From positions 904 through 63,403 of the forward strand of contig NZ_QOCG01000027.1 of NCBI RefSeq assembly GCF_003318235.1: a stretch of 62,500 nucleotides of DNA. The letters are read 5' to 3'. How positions within the stretch are numbered: the stretch's first letter is position 1; every line of letters starts with the position of its first letter. Shown piece by piece: positions 8,394 through 16,984 of the stretch. The notes under the pieces are model-generated. The model saw only the letters and a list, made by a program, of their open reading frames with translations, did no database searches and had not been told where the DNA came from. The position numbers and the translations under genes are program-made. Origin of the DNA: Loktanella sp. D2R18. Lineage in GTDB: Bacteria; Pseudomonadota; Alphaproteobacteria; Rhodobacterales; Rhodobacteraceae.

Positions 8394-9839
8394 CTAAAAT
8401 TGGAAATACAAGAAGGGTGAAAAGCTCTGCTCGGCGAGCTTTAGGATCGTGACTGTGCCGATAAGCAAAACAGCAATGGTTTGCAGAACCAGCGCAACGG
8501 GGACAACGGCTGCGGTGCCATCGACATTGGGTTGCAACATCGCGTTGCGCTCGTTGGACAGCGCGTTCCAGGTATAGGGTTCGGCAAAGACGGCAAAGAC
8601 AGCCAACGCGGTGAGTGCTACGCTTTCGCGTGTTATAGACATCCAGACGGTGGGATCACCAAAGATACCGTTAAGCCCGATCATGCCGCCGTAGACCTCA
8701 AAGGCTTCACCGACATAGGCCGCCCGAAACATGATCCATCCGATCAACACGAACAGCAATGTGAGAGGGAGCGCGAACCAATAGTTCTTGGCAGTGCGAT
8801 CCCAACCGGTAAAACGTTCCACCGCGAGCAAACTACCGTGCCAGAACCCCCACAAAACAAATGTCCAGTTCGCGCCGTGCCACAGCCCACCCAGAACCAT
8901 AACCAGCATCAGGTTGATATAGGTCCGTGCAGGCCCTTTGCGGTTGCCGCCCAGCGAAATGTAAAGATAATCGCGCAGCCAATTAGACAGGGAAATATGC
9001 CAGCGGCGCCAGAATTCTGTGATCGACTTGCTGATATAGGGAAAGCGGAAGTTTTCTAGAAAGTTGAAACCCATCATCTTGCCCAGCCCAATCGCCATAT
9101 CGCTGTAGCCAGAGAAGTCAAAATAAAGCTGAAGCATATAGGCCGCAGCGCCAGCCCAAGCGAGCGCCATACCGGGGTTATCCGTGGCAAACGCCAGATC
9201 GGCGAGCGGCGCAACGGCATCCGCCAAAATGACCTTTTTCGCAAGACCAACAATGAAGCGCGCAAATCCGGCGCTGAACATCTCAATAGAATGAGTGCGC
9301 TCACGAAATTGATCCTCAAGGTCTTTATACCGCAGGATTGGCCCCGCGATCAGCTGGGGGAACAGAGCGATAAATGCAGCAAAATCGATGAACGGCGCAT
9401 CTGCGGCGGCATCCCCACGGTGAACATCAATCAGATAGCTTAGCGCCTGAAACACATAAAACGAGATTCCGATTGGTAAGATGAGCCGCCAATGAATACC
9501 CAGACCCGCAGTATCCGTGCCGACAAGTGCTGCAAAACTGTCGATAAAGAAGTTGAGGTATTTGAAGATTCCTAACACACCCAGACAGCCAACAACCCCG
9601 ATGATCAAATAGGAACGTCCCCGGGACGTTCCACGGTGCTGCGATACTTTTTGCCCAATCACATAGGCAAAGGCCGTTGTCAGGAACAAAAGCCCCAAGA
9701 AATCGACGCGCCACCACGCATAAAAAACATATGACCCTGCCAGAATGGCATAGGACTTCAGCCGCGTTGGCGTCGCGTAATACACCAATAGAAATAAAGG
9801 CAAAAACAAGAAAAGGAATGATTCAGACGAAAAAACCAT
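8394..9839 (-). CDS. algI: AlgI-like MBOAT membrane O-acyltransferase
   Basis: 481 residues with about ten hydrophobic segments and the full MBOAT signature: FWRRWHISLSNWLRDYLYI (277-295) and LGGLWHGANW (316-325), with the essential His at 321, one residue away from His322 of Pseudomonas AlgI. It moves acetyl groups across the inner membrane for polymer acetylation. It starts four bases downstream of the algG stop. Length and motif spacing match the family, so this is one of the firmest calls in the operon. Confidence 0.92.
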   Translation of the reverse strand: MVFSSESFLFLFLPLFLLVYYATPTRLKSYAILAGSYVFYAWWRVDFLGLLFLTTAFAYVIGQKVSQHRGTSRGRSYLIIGVVGCLGVLGIFKYLNFFIDSFAALVGTDTAGLGIHWRLILPIGISFYVFQALSYLIDVHRGDAAADAPFIDFAAFIALFPQLIAGPILRYKDLEDQFRERTHSIEMFSAGFARFIVGLAKKVILADAVAPLADLAFATDNPGMALAWAGAAAYMLQLYFDFSGYSDMAIGLGKMMGFNFLENFRFPYISKSITEFWRRWHISLSNWLRDYLYISLGGNRKGPARTYINLMLVMVLGGLWHGANWTFVLWGFWHGSLLAVERFTGWDRTAKNYWFALPLTLLFVLIGWIMFRAAYVGEAFEVYGGMIGLNGIFGDPTVWMSITRESVALTALAVFAVFAEPYTWNALSNERNAMLQPNVDGTAAVVPVALVLQTIAVLLIGTVTILKLAEQSFSPFLYFQF

Positions 9840-9842
9840 TGC

Positions 9843-11366
9843 TTAGCTATCCAGTTCATAGGTGCAGGTTTCCGGTGCAATCGCAAAGGATTGGATACCA
9901 CCGGTGACAAGGTCGATATCTTGGTCGCCTTGAAGATCGGCAACGATCTTGTGACTTTGCGATGCGAGATCGCCATCTAAGAAACGCGGAAATTGGTTGA
10001 GGAAATTATTGCGCCGTAATGTCAGCCGATGTGCCGAGGCTGACGACAACCCAATGCGATTGCCGACAAACACATTGTCCAAAATACGGGTCGGGCTGCC
10101 AATGGGTTGATCACCGATAAACAGACCTGCACTGCGATTGCCAAAGATATAGTTCTCGGTCACCACCGAGCGTTGACTTGTACGCAGTTCAATCCCTTTA
10201 CGGCGGTTATCGATGACAACGTTATTTGCCAGATACACACAGTCAGAATCGTTCACGGAAATGCCACCGCCTTCGCTTCCCCACACGATATTGTTAAGGA
10301 CAATCGTGTTTTTACTATCGTTGCTGATCGTGACGCCGTTGCTTGTGCTGTTCAGCACCAAGTTTCGATTCAATGTTGTGCTTGTTGACCCTTCGGTCAC
10401 GCGGAGCGCACTTCCGTTTTGGCTATCCATAAAGATGTTTTCGATTACGCGGCTCTGCGTGGTTTGTCGCAGTTCAACTGTGCCGGCCTTTTCCCCTGCA
10501 AAAACATTGCCCTTCAGAACCGCAGCGTTGGTGCTGTCAAAAGTGACGCGTGTGATATCACGCAAGACGCTTTGCACGAGGTAGGAGTCACCGATCGGCG
10601 TATAAAGCCCGCGGTTAATCACCGAAACTCCAGAGTACCCTGATGTTTCCCCAAACCCGAGGTTTTCAAATAATGCGTCCGAAATGCGTGCCATACCGGT
10701 GCCTACGGTGGTCACAAACGGTGCAAAATTGGACGAACGGGGGTTTGGAACCTCCGTGCCGGATATTTCGGCCCCCTCAATGACCAATGTCCCTAGGTTT
10801 GCGATGAACGCACCATCCGCGCGGCTTAATCGCAACGTATCACCGGGCTGCACTACAAATCGTGCATTTTGGAAGACAACCAAAGGAATACGCAGCGTGT
10901 CATCGGTCATTAACGTCTCAGGCTCTGGCTGCGTTGCGACCCAATCGCGCAACTGAGCAAGGGTCAAGGCGCCATGTTGCACCGCAATGACGCGTGGTTG
11001 ATCGGCGTTTTGGGCGCGCATCACGATGAGTTGGTCGTTACTGCCAATCGAAAACGACAATTGCATCAATGCAAAGCGCATATCGACCAGTTCAAGCTGC
11101 CCCAGGGACATGGTCGGTAATCGCAAATCCATTTGCAGTTCAGTCGTAGGCGCAACTAGGCCGTCTTGTCGCATATCCTGAGCAAGATCAGAAGGGCGGC
11201 GAATGTGATCAACCTTTTGCTGGAAGTCATCATAGGTGGTCGCGATATTTTCGCCTAATTCGGCATAACCCGCAATTGTCTGGGCGTGGGATACACTTGC
11301 TCCCACTCCGCAGAACAATGCGGTCAGGGTCAATCCCCAGATAAAAGGCACTTTTTGCTTAGGCAT
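9843..11366 (-). CDS. algG: AlgG-like right-handed beta-helix protein (mannuronan C5-epimerase homologue, catalytic motif not seen)
   Basis: 507 residues, signal peptide (LTLTALFCGVGASVSHAQ), then a long region of PbH1-type parallel beta-helix repeats rich in N-N-I/V-V and G-I (VVLNNIVWGSEGGGISVND, NNVVIDNRRKGIELRTSQ). Length, repeats and operon position match AlgG, which converts mannuronate to guluronate in the polymer. The AlgG catalytic motif DPHD is absent. The place where it would align by eye (KAGTVELRQTTQSRVIEN) has VELR instead. The protein may protect the polymer in transit, as AlgG also does, without epimerising, or it may act on a different sugar. It overlaps algA by eight bases. 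Confidence 0.75.
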   Translation of the reverse strand: MPKQKVPFIWGLTLTALFCGVGASVSHAQTIAGYAELGENIATTYDDFQQKVDHIRRPSDLAQDMRQDGLVAPTTELQMDLRLPTMSLGQLELVDMRFALMQLSFSIGSNDQLIVMRAQNADQPRVIAVQHGALTLAQLRDWVATQPEPETLMTDDTLRIPLVVFQNARFVVQPGDTLRLSRADGAFIANLGTLVIEGAEISGTEVPNPRSSNFAPFVTTVGTGMARISDALFENLGFGETSGYSGVSVINRGLYTPIGDSYLVQSVLRDITRVTFDSTNAAVLKGNVFAGEKAGTVELRQTTQSRVIENIFMDSQNGSALRVTEGSTSTTLNRNLVLNSTSNGVTISNDSKNTIVLNNIVWGSEGGGISVNDSDCVYLANNVVIDNRRKGIELRTSQRSVVTENYIFGNRSAGLFIGDQPIGSPTRILDNVFVGNRIGLSSASAHRLTLRRNNFLNQFPRFLDGDLASQSHKIVADLQGDQDIDLVTGGIQSFAIAPETCTYELDS

Positions 11367-12759
11367 TGAGTGCGATATCCATCGGTGCGGGATGCGAAAT
11401 AGACGAACTCAATGTGACCATGATAACATCAATTTTGTCCGATGACGTATTCGTCAGCTTTGTGCGATCAAGGATATCAAGCATCGTGCGTTCGCCCTTG
11501 CCCAACGTGCGATTGCTCATTCCATCAAAGACGGATAGTCCGCCACGGCCTGCAATAATCTGACGTCCGGGCAACGGATCAATGGTAATTGATGATCCGG
11601 GGTTAATGCTCAGCATCGTCATGTCGTGGTCTTTTGACGAAATCACGTGTTGGCTTTTTCCCCACTGATGTTCGCGTGCCAGATGGCGTACCGCTTCACA
11701 GCGCGTTTCTGCCTTGAGTGTTTCAACAACCTTTTTGACATTTTGGCACCGACCACGCGCAGTCACCAGGACGGCATCAGGGGTATCAACGACAATCACA
11801 TCAGACATCCCTACCACTGCAACTAGTCGTTTATCACCGCGTACAAGCGTGTTTTTCGAATCCACCGAAATCACATCGCCGGTCAAGACATTGCCATCGG
11901 CGTCTGCTTGGCCAATGCAATGCATCGAAGTCCAGCAGCCAACGTCGCTCCATTCAACGTCGAGGGGCGCAAAGGCTACGGATTTCGCCTGCTCAAAGAT
12001 TACGCGTTCGGTCGGTTCGTTTGTCGCCTTGCGGAAGCTATCAGCCTGCAATTTAAGACAGTTTTCCGCCCATTCTCCTTTTTCGACCGCCTGTGTTACG
12101 GCAGTCAAAGACGCCTGATCAAGGCGTTCGAATTCCTCCTTGATCGTCTTGGCAGAATAAAGAGAAATGCCAGATGCCCAATAAGCATGTCCTCCGCCCA
12201 GCAACGCGACAGCTTTTTCGAGAGGCGGTTTCTCAACGAATTCTGAGACGTTGTGCAAACCTTTATGGCTTGCGAATTCCCCGCCATCCGTAATGTAGCC
12301 GTATCCTGTTTCAGGATATGAAGGCTTGATGCCGAATGTAACGATACGGCCTGCGCTGGCTGCTTCGCGCATCGCAAGAATAGGGGTATTCACATTGCCT
12401 TCGATGATATGATCGGCTGGTAAAATCAACATCAACGCATCAGGGTCTTCCGCGGCAATAACTATCGCAGCAGATAGAACGGCAGGACCTGTGTTGCGCG
12501 CCATCGGTTCACAGATAATCGTCGCATCACACTGTAACTCAGCGAGCTGACGTTGAACGGTATTACAATGCTGCAACGCAGTGACGACGACGGGCTTGCC
12601 AAAGCTCTTGGTGCGGTGGCGTTGTACCGTGGCTTGAAAAAATGTCAGTGATCCAGCACCCGCAACAGGCTGAAACTGTTTTGGGCTTTGGGTGCGGGAC
12701 ATGGGCCACAAACGTGAACCCGTACCACCACACAAAATAATTGGTCGTATATCTTGCAT
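11359..12759 (-). CDS. algA: AlgA-like mannose-1-phosphate guanylyltransferase with degenerate isomerase domain
   Basis: 466 residues. The N-terminal nucleotidyltransferase domain is complete: CGGTGSRLWPMSRTQSPKQF (10-29), a FVEKP motif and APLDVEWSDVGCW. It makes GDP-mannose, the substrate for AlgD. The C-terminal type II phosphomannose-isomerase domain of AlgA normally has a metal-binding QKHHHRAEHW segment. Here the matching stretch reads SITIDPLPGRQIIAGRGGL, without the His or Glu ligands, so isomerase activity is doubtful and fructose-6-phosphate isomerisation may depend on another gene. It lies between alg44 and algG, unlike Pseudomonas where it is last. Confidence 0.85.
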   Translation of the reverse strand: MQDIRPIILCGGTGSRLWPMSRTQSPKQFQPVAGAGSLTFFQATVQRHRTKSFGKPVVVTALQHCNTVQRQLAELQCDATIICEPMARNTGPAVLSAAIVIAAEDPDALMLILPADHIIEGNVNTPILAMREAASAGRIVTFGIKPSYPETGYGYITDGGEFASHKGLHNVSEFVEKPPLEKAVALLGGGHAYWASGISLYSAKTIKEEFERLDQASLTAVTQAVEKGEWAENCLKLQADSFRKATNEPTERVIFEQAKSVAFAPLDVEWSDVGCWTSMHCIGQADADGNVLTGDVISVDSKNTLVRGDKRLVAVVGMSDVIVVDTPDAVLVTARGRCQNVKKVVETLKAETRCEAVRHLAREHQWGKSQHVISSKDHDMTMLSINPGSSITIDPLPGRQIIAGRGGLSVFDGMSNRTLGKGERTMLDILDRTKLTNTSSDKIDVIMVTLSSSISHPAPMDIALNA

Positions 12760-12852
12760 CGGTCTAATATTCCTATTCTGAGCCCGAATTTTGGGGCGAT
12801 TAGGGAACTTAATGCGGTTCGTCGTGAACCAGTGACGGCACCCAGAGCTTAT

Positions 12853-13932
12853 TCAAAGGGAGCTATCAAATAGATTTGCTACGCTGTTAGGTAGAATTTG
12901 GCGCCGAAAACGGAGCCGAGCAGTGTCACCGATCGTCAACTGCTCGGCAGTGTCTGGATCAATGGTAATTTGTGCGGCAATCGTATCGTTTACCCGCACA
13001 TCGTTGGTTGACTCAGCGATGTTAATGTTCACAGGAACAATGAGACCACCGCTCAACTCAAGTTCGGCGACATCACCAGCCAGTAGAAGGGCAGCCCCGT
13101 CGAACGAGATTTGCGTATTTGCTTCGATCTCGCTCTCGGCACTGATGAGTTTCACCAAAGGTGCACCGGCCAATACCGTCGCCCCTTCATAGAAGTTTTC
13201 TGAAGGCAACATCGTGCAGTCGCATGGCATCCGCACACTCAGCAGATCGCCCGAGTTCGCACCAATAGAGTATGCGACGTCTCCGGCGCCAGCCGCCTCG
13301 TTGACGTATGTGATTTGCCCAGCTGACGTTGCTCGCAGTGTCTCGCCGCTTTGGCTGATGACAATGGGACGTGCCTCGTAGCTAAACAACACACGTTCGC
13401 GGACGACATTAGCAGCCACGGCAAGGATCCCCAAACTTAGTGCAATAATCGCGCTTTGACGCATGGTGCGGCCAACACGTTGTGTAAAACCGGGCTTGGC
13501 TGTCAACGCTTTGGGTTTCTCTTGCGTCGGGCCAGTAAAGCCCAAAAAACGGCCCACGGTTACAATATCCCCTGCGAGATAGCTGTTCATGATATAGCGC
13601 AGCGGAGCAAGGTGGCTTCCTGTCGGGTCGCAAAATTGTAGCGTGAGTTCGGGGCTGTCGACAGCACCGGTCTTGATGACATTCGCTTCCAAAAACAGAT
13701 TTACGGAAAACCCTTCAAAGTGGAACTGAAGCGCTACTGGATTTTTTTGCGTGTCCATGTTCGGCGGCATCAGCCCAGAAACTTGCGCCTGTGTGATCGA
13801 AATCGCGTTTCCTTCGACCCGACGGTCGCCAACACGCGCCGAAAACGGGATAGGCAACATCGGATGCTCATTTTCATAGATAAACCCACCAGAAACGGGC
13901 GCATCGGGACTTTTTGGTTGTGTTTCGCTCAT
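12853..13932 (-). CDS. alg44: Alg44-like PilZ/membrane-fusion co-polymerase subunit (c-di-GMP motif degenerate)
   Basis: About 359 residues from an ATG at 13932; a TTG 12 bases upstream is also possible. Order: a PilZ-like N-terminal domain (about 15-110), a single membrane segment (SAIIALSLGILAVAANVV, near 160-180) and a periplasmic HlyD-like barrel (AGAPLVKLISAESEIEANTQ). Alg44 binds c-di-GMP and switches on the Alg8 synthase. The expected RxxxR (QRQHAR in Pseudomonas) is replaced by ENEHPM, and the following D-x-S-x-x-G is replaced by a segment reading SITQAQVSG. c-di-GMP binding is therefore unlikely by the usual mode. It is 25 bases downstream of alg8. Confidence 0.82.
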   Translation of the reverse strand: MSETQPKSPDAPVSGGFIYENEHPMLPIPFSARVGDRRVEGNAISITQAQVSGLMPPNMDTQKNPVALQFHFEGFSVNLFLEANVIKTGAVDSPELTLQFCDPTGSHLAPLRYIMNSYLAGDIVTVGRFLGFTGPTQEKPKALTAKPGFTQRVGRTMRQSAIIALSLGILAVAANVVRERVLFSYEARPIVISQSGETLRATSAGQITYVNEAAGAGDVAYSIGANSGDLLSVRMPCDCTMLPSENFYEGATVLAGAPLVKLISAESEIEANTQISFDGAALLLAGDVAELELSGGLIVPVNINIAESTNDVRVNDTIAAQITIDPDTAEQLTIGDTARLRFRRQILPNSVANLFDSSL

Positions 13933-13957
13933 GGTGATATCCAAGGTTAAATTTGCG

Positions 13958-15433
13958 TCAAAGAACGCCGGTCAGATACAAGGCAGCAATCGTGAGCCAA
14001 CCCAAGGTTAAGACGTGCATGTAGGCAGAGCTTGCGGCGCGCAGGCGTTCACCAACGGGAAGCCGAACACCAGAGGGCCCCGCACTTACCTGGCGAGTCC
14101 ACTTCTGGCGATCTAGGCGGAACAAGACGTAACTTTTGACAATCGCGCCAAACAGTTGCCCAAAGTAGAGCAACGCTGGGTATACAATTGGAAAACTACG
14201 CCCACGGAATAGGCAGATCGCGGTACAGAACACGTAGCGGGTAAACATCACCCAAGCGATATAGACGGGGATGACCATCGGATCGAAAAAGACAGCCGCG
14301 GCAATCATACACAATGGTCCAGCCAGCGTGGTCCACATCGATAAGCGTTGGTCAAGGATCGACCACCAAGTGAAGTATCCGATTTGCGAAGGCGACAATT
14401 CCAAAGCACGGCCGTTTGTACGCAGCATGTTCCCGAACCAGCGCACCATCAAGGCTGTCGCGCTACCAACAAACGTTGGTTTAGGTTGCGTTTCCATTGA
14501 ACTGCTCGCGACGTCGGGCAGATAGGCCATCTCGTAGCCGTTTTTCATCAGCCAATACCAAGTCGACTTGTCATCGCCTGTCAGAAAATTCACGCGCCCC
14601 AGACGCCAATGATCGATAAAGTCATGTTGCACAGATCTGATGAAATCGGGATCAGTCGCAAGATCACCGCGAAATACTGACATGCGACCCGTCAATGTCA
14701 GCACGCGGTTGCCCAGCCCCATCGAACACATCATGACTTGGCGTTGATCAAAGCGCAGCTCGAACCAGTCGCGGAACAAGCCTGGATCTGGAATTTCGAC
14801 CTCTTCGTCGGTGGTGAGCGCGCCCACCTTAGGACTTGTGAAAATTGGCGCCGACTGGGCCACGATATCTTCCGGCACACAGCTGTCTCCATCAACGAAG
14901 ATTACAATGTCCCGCGCGCTCGGGCATTCGCGGGCAATCAAAGTCAGCGATTTCGCCAATGCGTCACGTTTACCTGTGCCGGGGATACGGTCGACAATCA
15001 GCTTTACCGACGACATATCGACAGGCATCGTCGCGTAAATATCTTGGATCAGCCGTTCGTCCGCACCATCGACAACAGATGAGACAATGGTCGCGCCGTT
15101 TTCGGACTTCGCGGCGGCAAGAAAAATGCTGCGGTAAACCGGAATTGTGACACCACTTTCGATCATGTAGGATGTCGTCAGAAAATAGGCATGCGCCTGT
15201 ACAGCGCGTTTTGCATAGCGTGCATGCGCGCGTGCTTTGCGGCGCGGATAGCTATACAACCGAAAAATCGCCGCACGGGTAAAATTGATGCTGGCCCAGC
15301 TATAGCGCCATGCGCCAAGTACCCCCAGCACGACCGCAGCCTCTTTCACATCACCGAGCAGGCCAGCAGGAACGCTCGCGGCAAGGATGACGACGATAGA
15401 AAGATACGCGATATGGCTGAGGGCATTTAGCAT
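13958..15433 (-). CDS. alg8: Alg8-like family 2 glycosyltransferase (polyuronate synthase catalytic subunit)
   Basis: 491 residues, close to Pseudomonas Alg8 (494). N-terminal membrane segments (SIVVILAASVPAGLLG, AAVVLGVLGAW), a cytoplasmic GT2 domain with VDGDSCVPED (DGD 181-183), LTGDDKSTWYW (GDDKS 286-290) and MVRWFGNMLR (RW 331-332), then C-terminal membrane segments (PLCMIAAAVFFDPMVIPVYI). It polymerises GDP-mannuronate and moves the chain across the inner membrane. The catalytic residues look intact. It begins six bases after the algD stop. Confidence 0.92.
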   Translation of the reverse strand: MLNALSHIAYLSIVVILAASVPAGLLGDVKEAAVVLGVLGAWRYSWASINFTRAAIFRLYSYPRRKARAHARYAKRAVQAHAYFLTTSYMIESGVTIPVYRSIFLAAAKSENGATIVSSVVDGADERLIQDIYATMPVDMSSVKLIVDRIPGTGKRDALAKSLTLIARECPSARDIVIFVDGDSCVPEDIVAQSAPIFTSPKVGALTTDEEVEIPDPGLFRDWFELRFDQRQVMMCSMGLGNRVLTLTGRMSVFRGDLATDPDFIRSVQHDFIDHWRLGRVNFLTGDDKSTWYWLMKNGYEMAYLPDVASSSMETQPKPTFVGSATALMVRWFGNMLRTNGRALELSPSQIGYFTWWSILDQRLSMWTTLAGPLCMIAAAVFFDPMVIPVYIAWVMFTRYVFCTAICLFRGRSFPIVYPALLYFGQLFGAIVKSYVLFRLDRQKWTRQVSAGPSGVRLPVGERLRAASSAYMHVLTLGWLTIAALYLTGVL

Positions 15434-15439
15434 GAAAGA

Positions 15440-16759
15440 TTACCAGCAAATGCCATCATAGCCGCCACCGGTAACCCGGTTCCGGCTGATACGTGTCAGG
15501 TCGATCATTGGCTTAGAGTTCGTCGCAGCATCCAATTCCGACAACGTATCTTTGTAGATGTTCCCAACGACAATCATGTCTGATCTGTCAATCATTGCAG
15601 ACAAGTTATCGTTCAGGCGATCCTTTAAGTCAGGAACAACATCATTCCCGCGACCTGCGGTCGAATTATCGTTCGCATAGGCCTCGTGTACGAAAGGATC
15701 ATATATTTCGACGGCGACGCCCGACTTGATCAGTCGTGAAGCTAGCTCTGCAAGTGGGCTTTCGCGCATGTCGTCAGTCCCCGGCTTAAAGCTGATACCA
15801 ACAAAGCCGACTTTTCCGGCGTTCGATGCCGAAATCATATCCTGCGCCTTCACAATTTGCGCCTCGTTCGCGTCAAGTACAGCGTTCAAAAGTGGTGCCG
15901 GTGTGGCATTTTCAGCCGCCAAATGGCGCAACGCTCGCACATCTTTCGGCAGGCAAGACCCACCAAAGGCAAAGCCCGGCCGCATAAAGTAGGGGGACAT
16001 GTTGACCTTAAGATCAGAACACAAAATTTCCATCACCGTTTGGCCATCAAGCCCGCATGACTTTGCGATATTGCCGATTTCGTTGGCAAAGGTGACCTTT
16101 ACCGCGCGCCACGTATTCGACGTGTATTTTACCATTTCAGCGGTGCGCAAATCCACGGTATGAATTTTGCAGTTTAGATTTTCGTTCAGCTCGGTCAAAA
16201 TTGCACGCGTGCCATCATCCAATGCGCCAAATACGATCAGACCCGGATCGTAATAGTCTTCAATCGCTGTGCTTTCGCGCAGGAATTCGGGGTAGTATCC
16301 AACGCCAAAATCGGTTCCCGCTTTCTTACCTGAGGATCCTTCAAGTGTCGGGATACAGGTATTTTCGCAGCTTCCGGGGACGATCGTTGAACGAATGACA
16401 ACGGAATGGAATGTGTCTTTCTTGGCCAGTGCCGCACCAATGCTTTCGCAAACTGACACGACGTATTTCAGACCAACCGACCCATCTGGGGCGCTCGGCG
16501 TGCCCACACATACAAATGATGCGTCAGTGTTATTAATTGCGTATTCAACGTCGTCCGTCGCGGTCAAACGACCCGCCGAGACAACATCTTTAATCAATTC
16601 ATCAAGACCGTTTTCAACGATAGGCGATAGGCCCGCATTGATCGCTTTAATCTTACCCGGATCGACGTCTACAGCGATGACGTCATGACCATCTTTCGCC
16701 AGACAACCAGCCGCGACAACCCCGACATATCCAATTCCAAAAATACTAATACGTGCCAT
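15440..16759 (-). CDS. algD: AlgD-like GDP-mannose 6-dehydrogenase
   Basis: 439 residues. N-terminal NAD-binding ISIFGIGYVGVVAAGCLA (GxGYVG 8-13), the family segment SPIVENGLDELI and the catalytic cysteine motif AFGGSCLPKDVRAL (Cys269; Cys268 in Pseudomonas AlgD). It oxidises GDP-mannose to GDP-mannuronate, the committed step. The ISIFG..YVG..AAGCLA start and SPIVE are more AlgD-like than UDP-glucose-dehydrogenase-like. It is the first structural gene of the cluster, preceded by 225 bases with an inverted repeat. Confidence 0.92.
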   Translation of the reverse strand: MARISIFGIGYVGVVAAGCLAKDGHDVIAVDVDPGKIKAINAGLSPIVENGLDELIKDVVSAGRLTATDDVEYAINNTDASFVCVGTPSAPDGSVGLKYVVSVCESIGAALAKKDTFHSVVIRSTIVPGSCENTCIPTLEGSSGKKAGTDFGVGYYPEFLRESTAIEDYYDPGLIVFGALDDGTRAILTELNENLNCKIHTVDLRTAEMVKYTSNTWRAVKVTFANEIGNIAKSCGLDGQTVMEILCSDLKVNMSPYFMRPGFAFGGSCLPKDVRALRHLAAENATPAPLLNAVLDANEAQIVKAQDMISASNAGKVGFVGISFKPGTDDMRESPLAELASRLIKSGVAVEIYDPFVHEAYANDNSTAGRGNDVVPDLKDRLNDNLSAMIDRSDMIVVGNIYKDTLSELDAATNSKPMIDLTRISRNRVTGGGYDGICW

Positions 16760-16826
16760 TGTTTCCCCGCAGTAAATCTATACGACATAAAATTGCCGCA
16801 TTGCAGAGACAGCACCAGTCAGGAAA

Positions 16827-16847
16827 AATCCTTACAGCGTAAGGATT
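16827..16847 (-). terminator. Perfect 9-bp inverted repeat between the LuxR-type gene and algD
   Basis: AATCCTTAC, a 3-base loop, then GTAAGGATT. Read on the minus strand the right arm runs into a row of five Ts, which fits a short intrinsic terminator after the regulator gene. The stem is AT-rich, so it could equally be an operator for algD. It lies 68 bases upstream of the algD start. Confidence 0.5.
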
Positions 16848-16984
16848 CATTAAGATTTAGGCGGAAAACCACCTAAGCTACTGTTTTTTGATAAATAAAA
16901 TGCGACCAAAAAACTAAAATGCAGATGTCAGCTATGCTGCACCTGCACTATAATCGATCTAAAAATAAGGCATTAATGAGACGC

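Noticed and set aside
15440..16759. UDP-glucose dehydrogenase for a different polymer
   Set aside because: The N-terminal ISIFGxGYVG..AAGCLA and SPIVE pattern, the Cys269 spacing and the adjacent alg8 and alg44 favour GDP-mannose dehydrogenase, although the two families are related.
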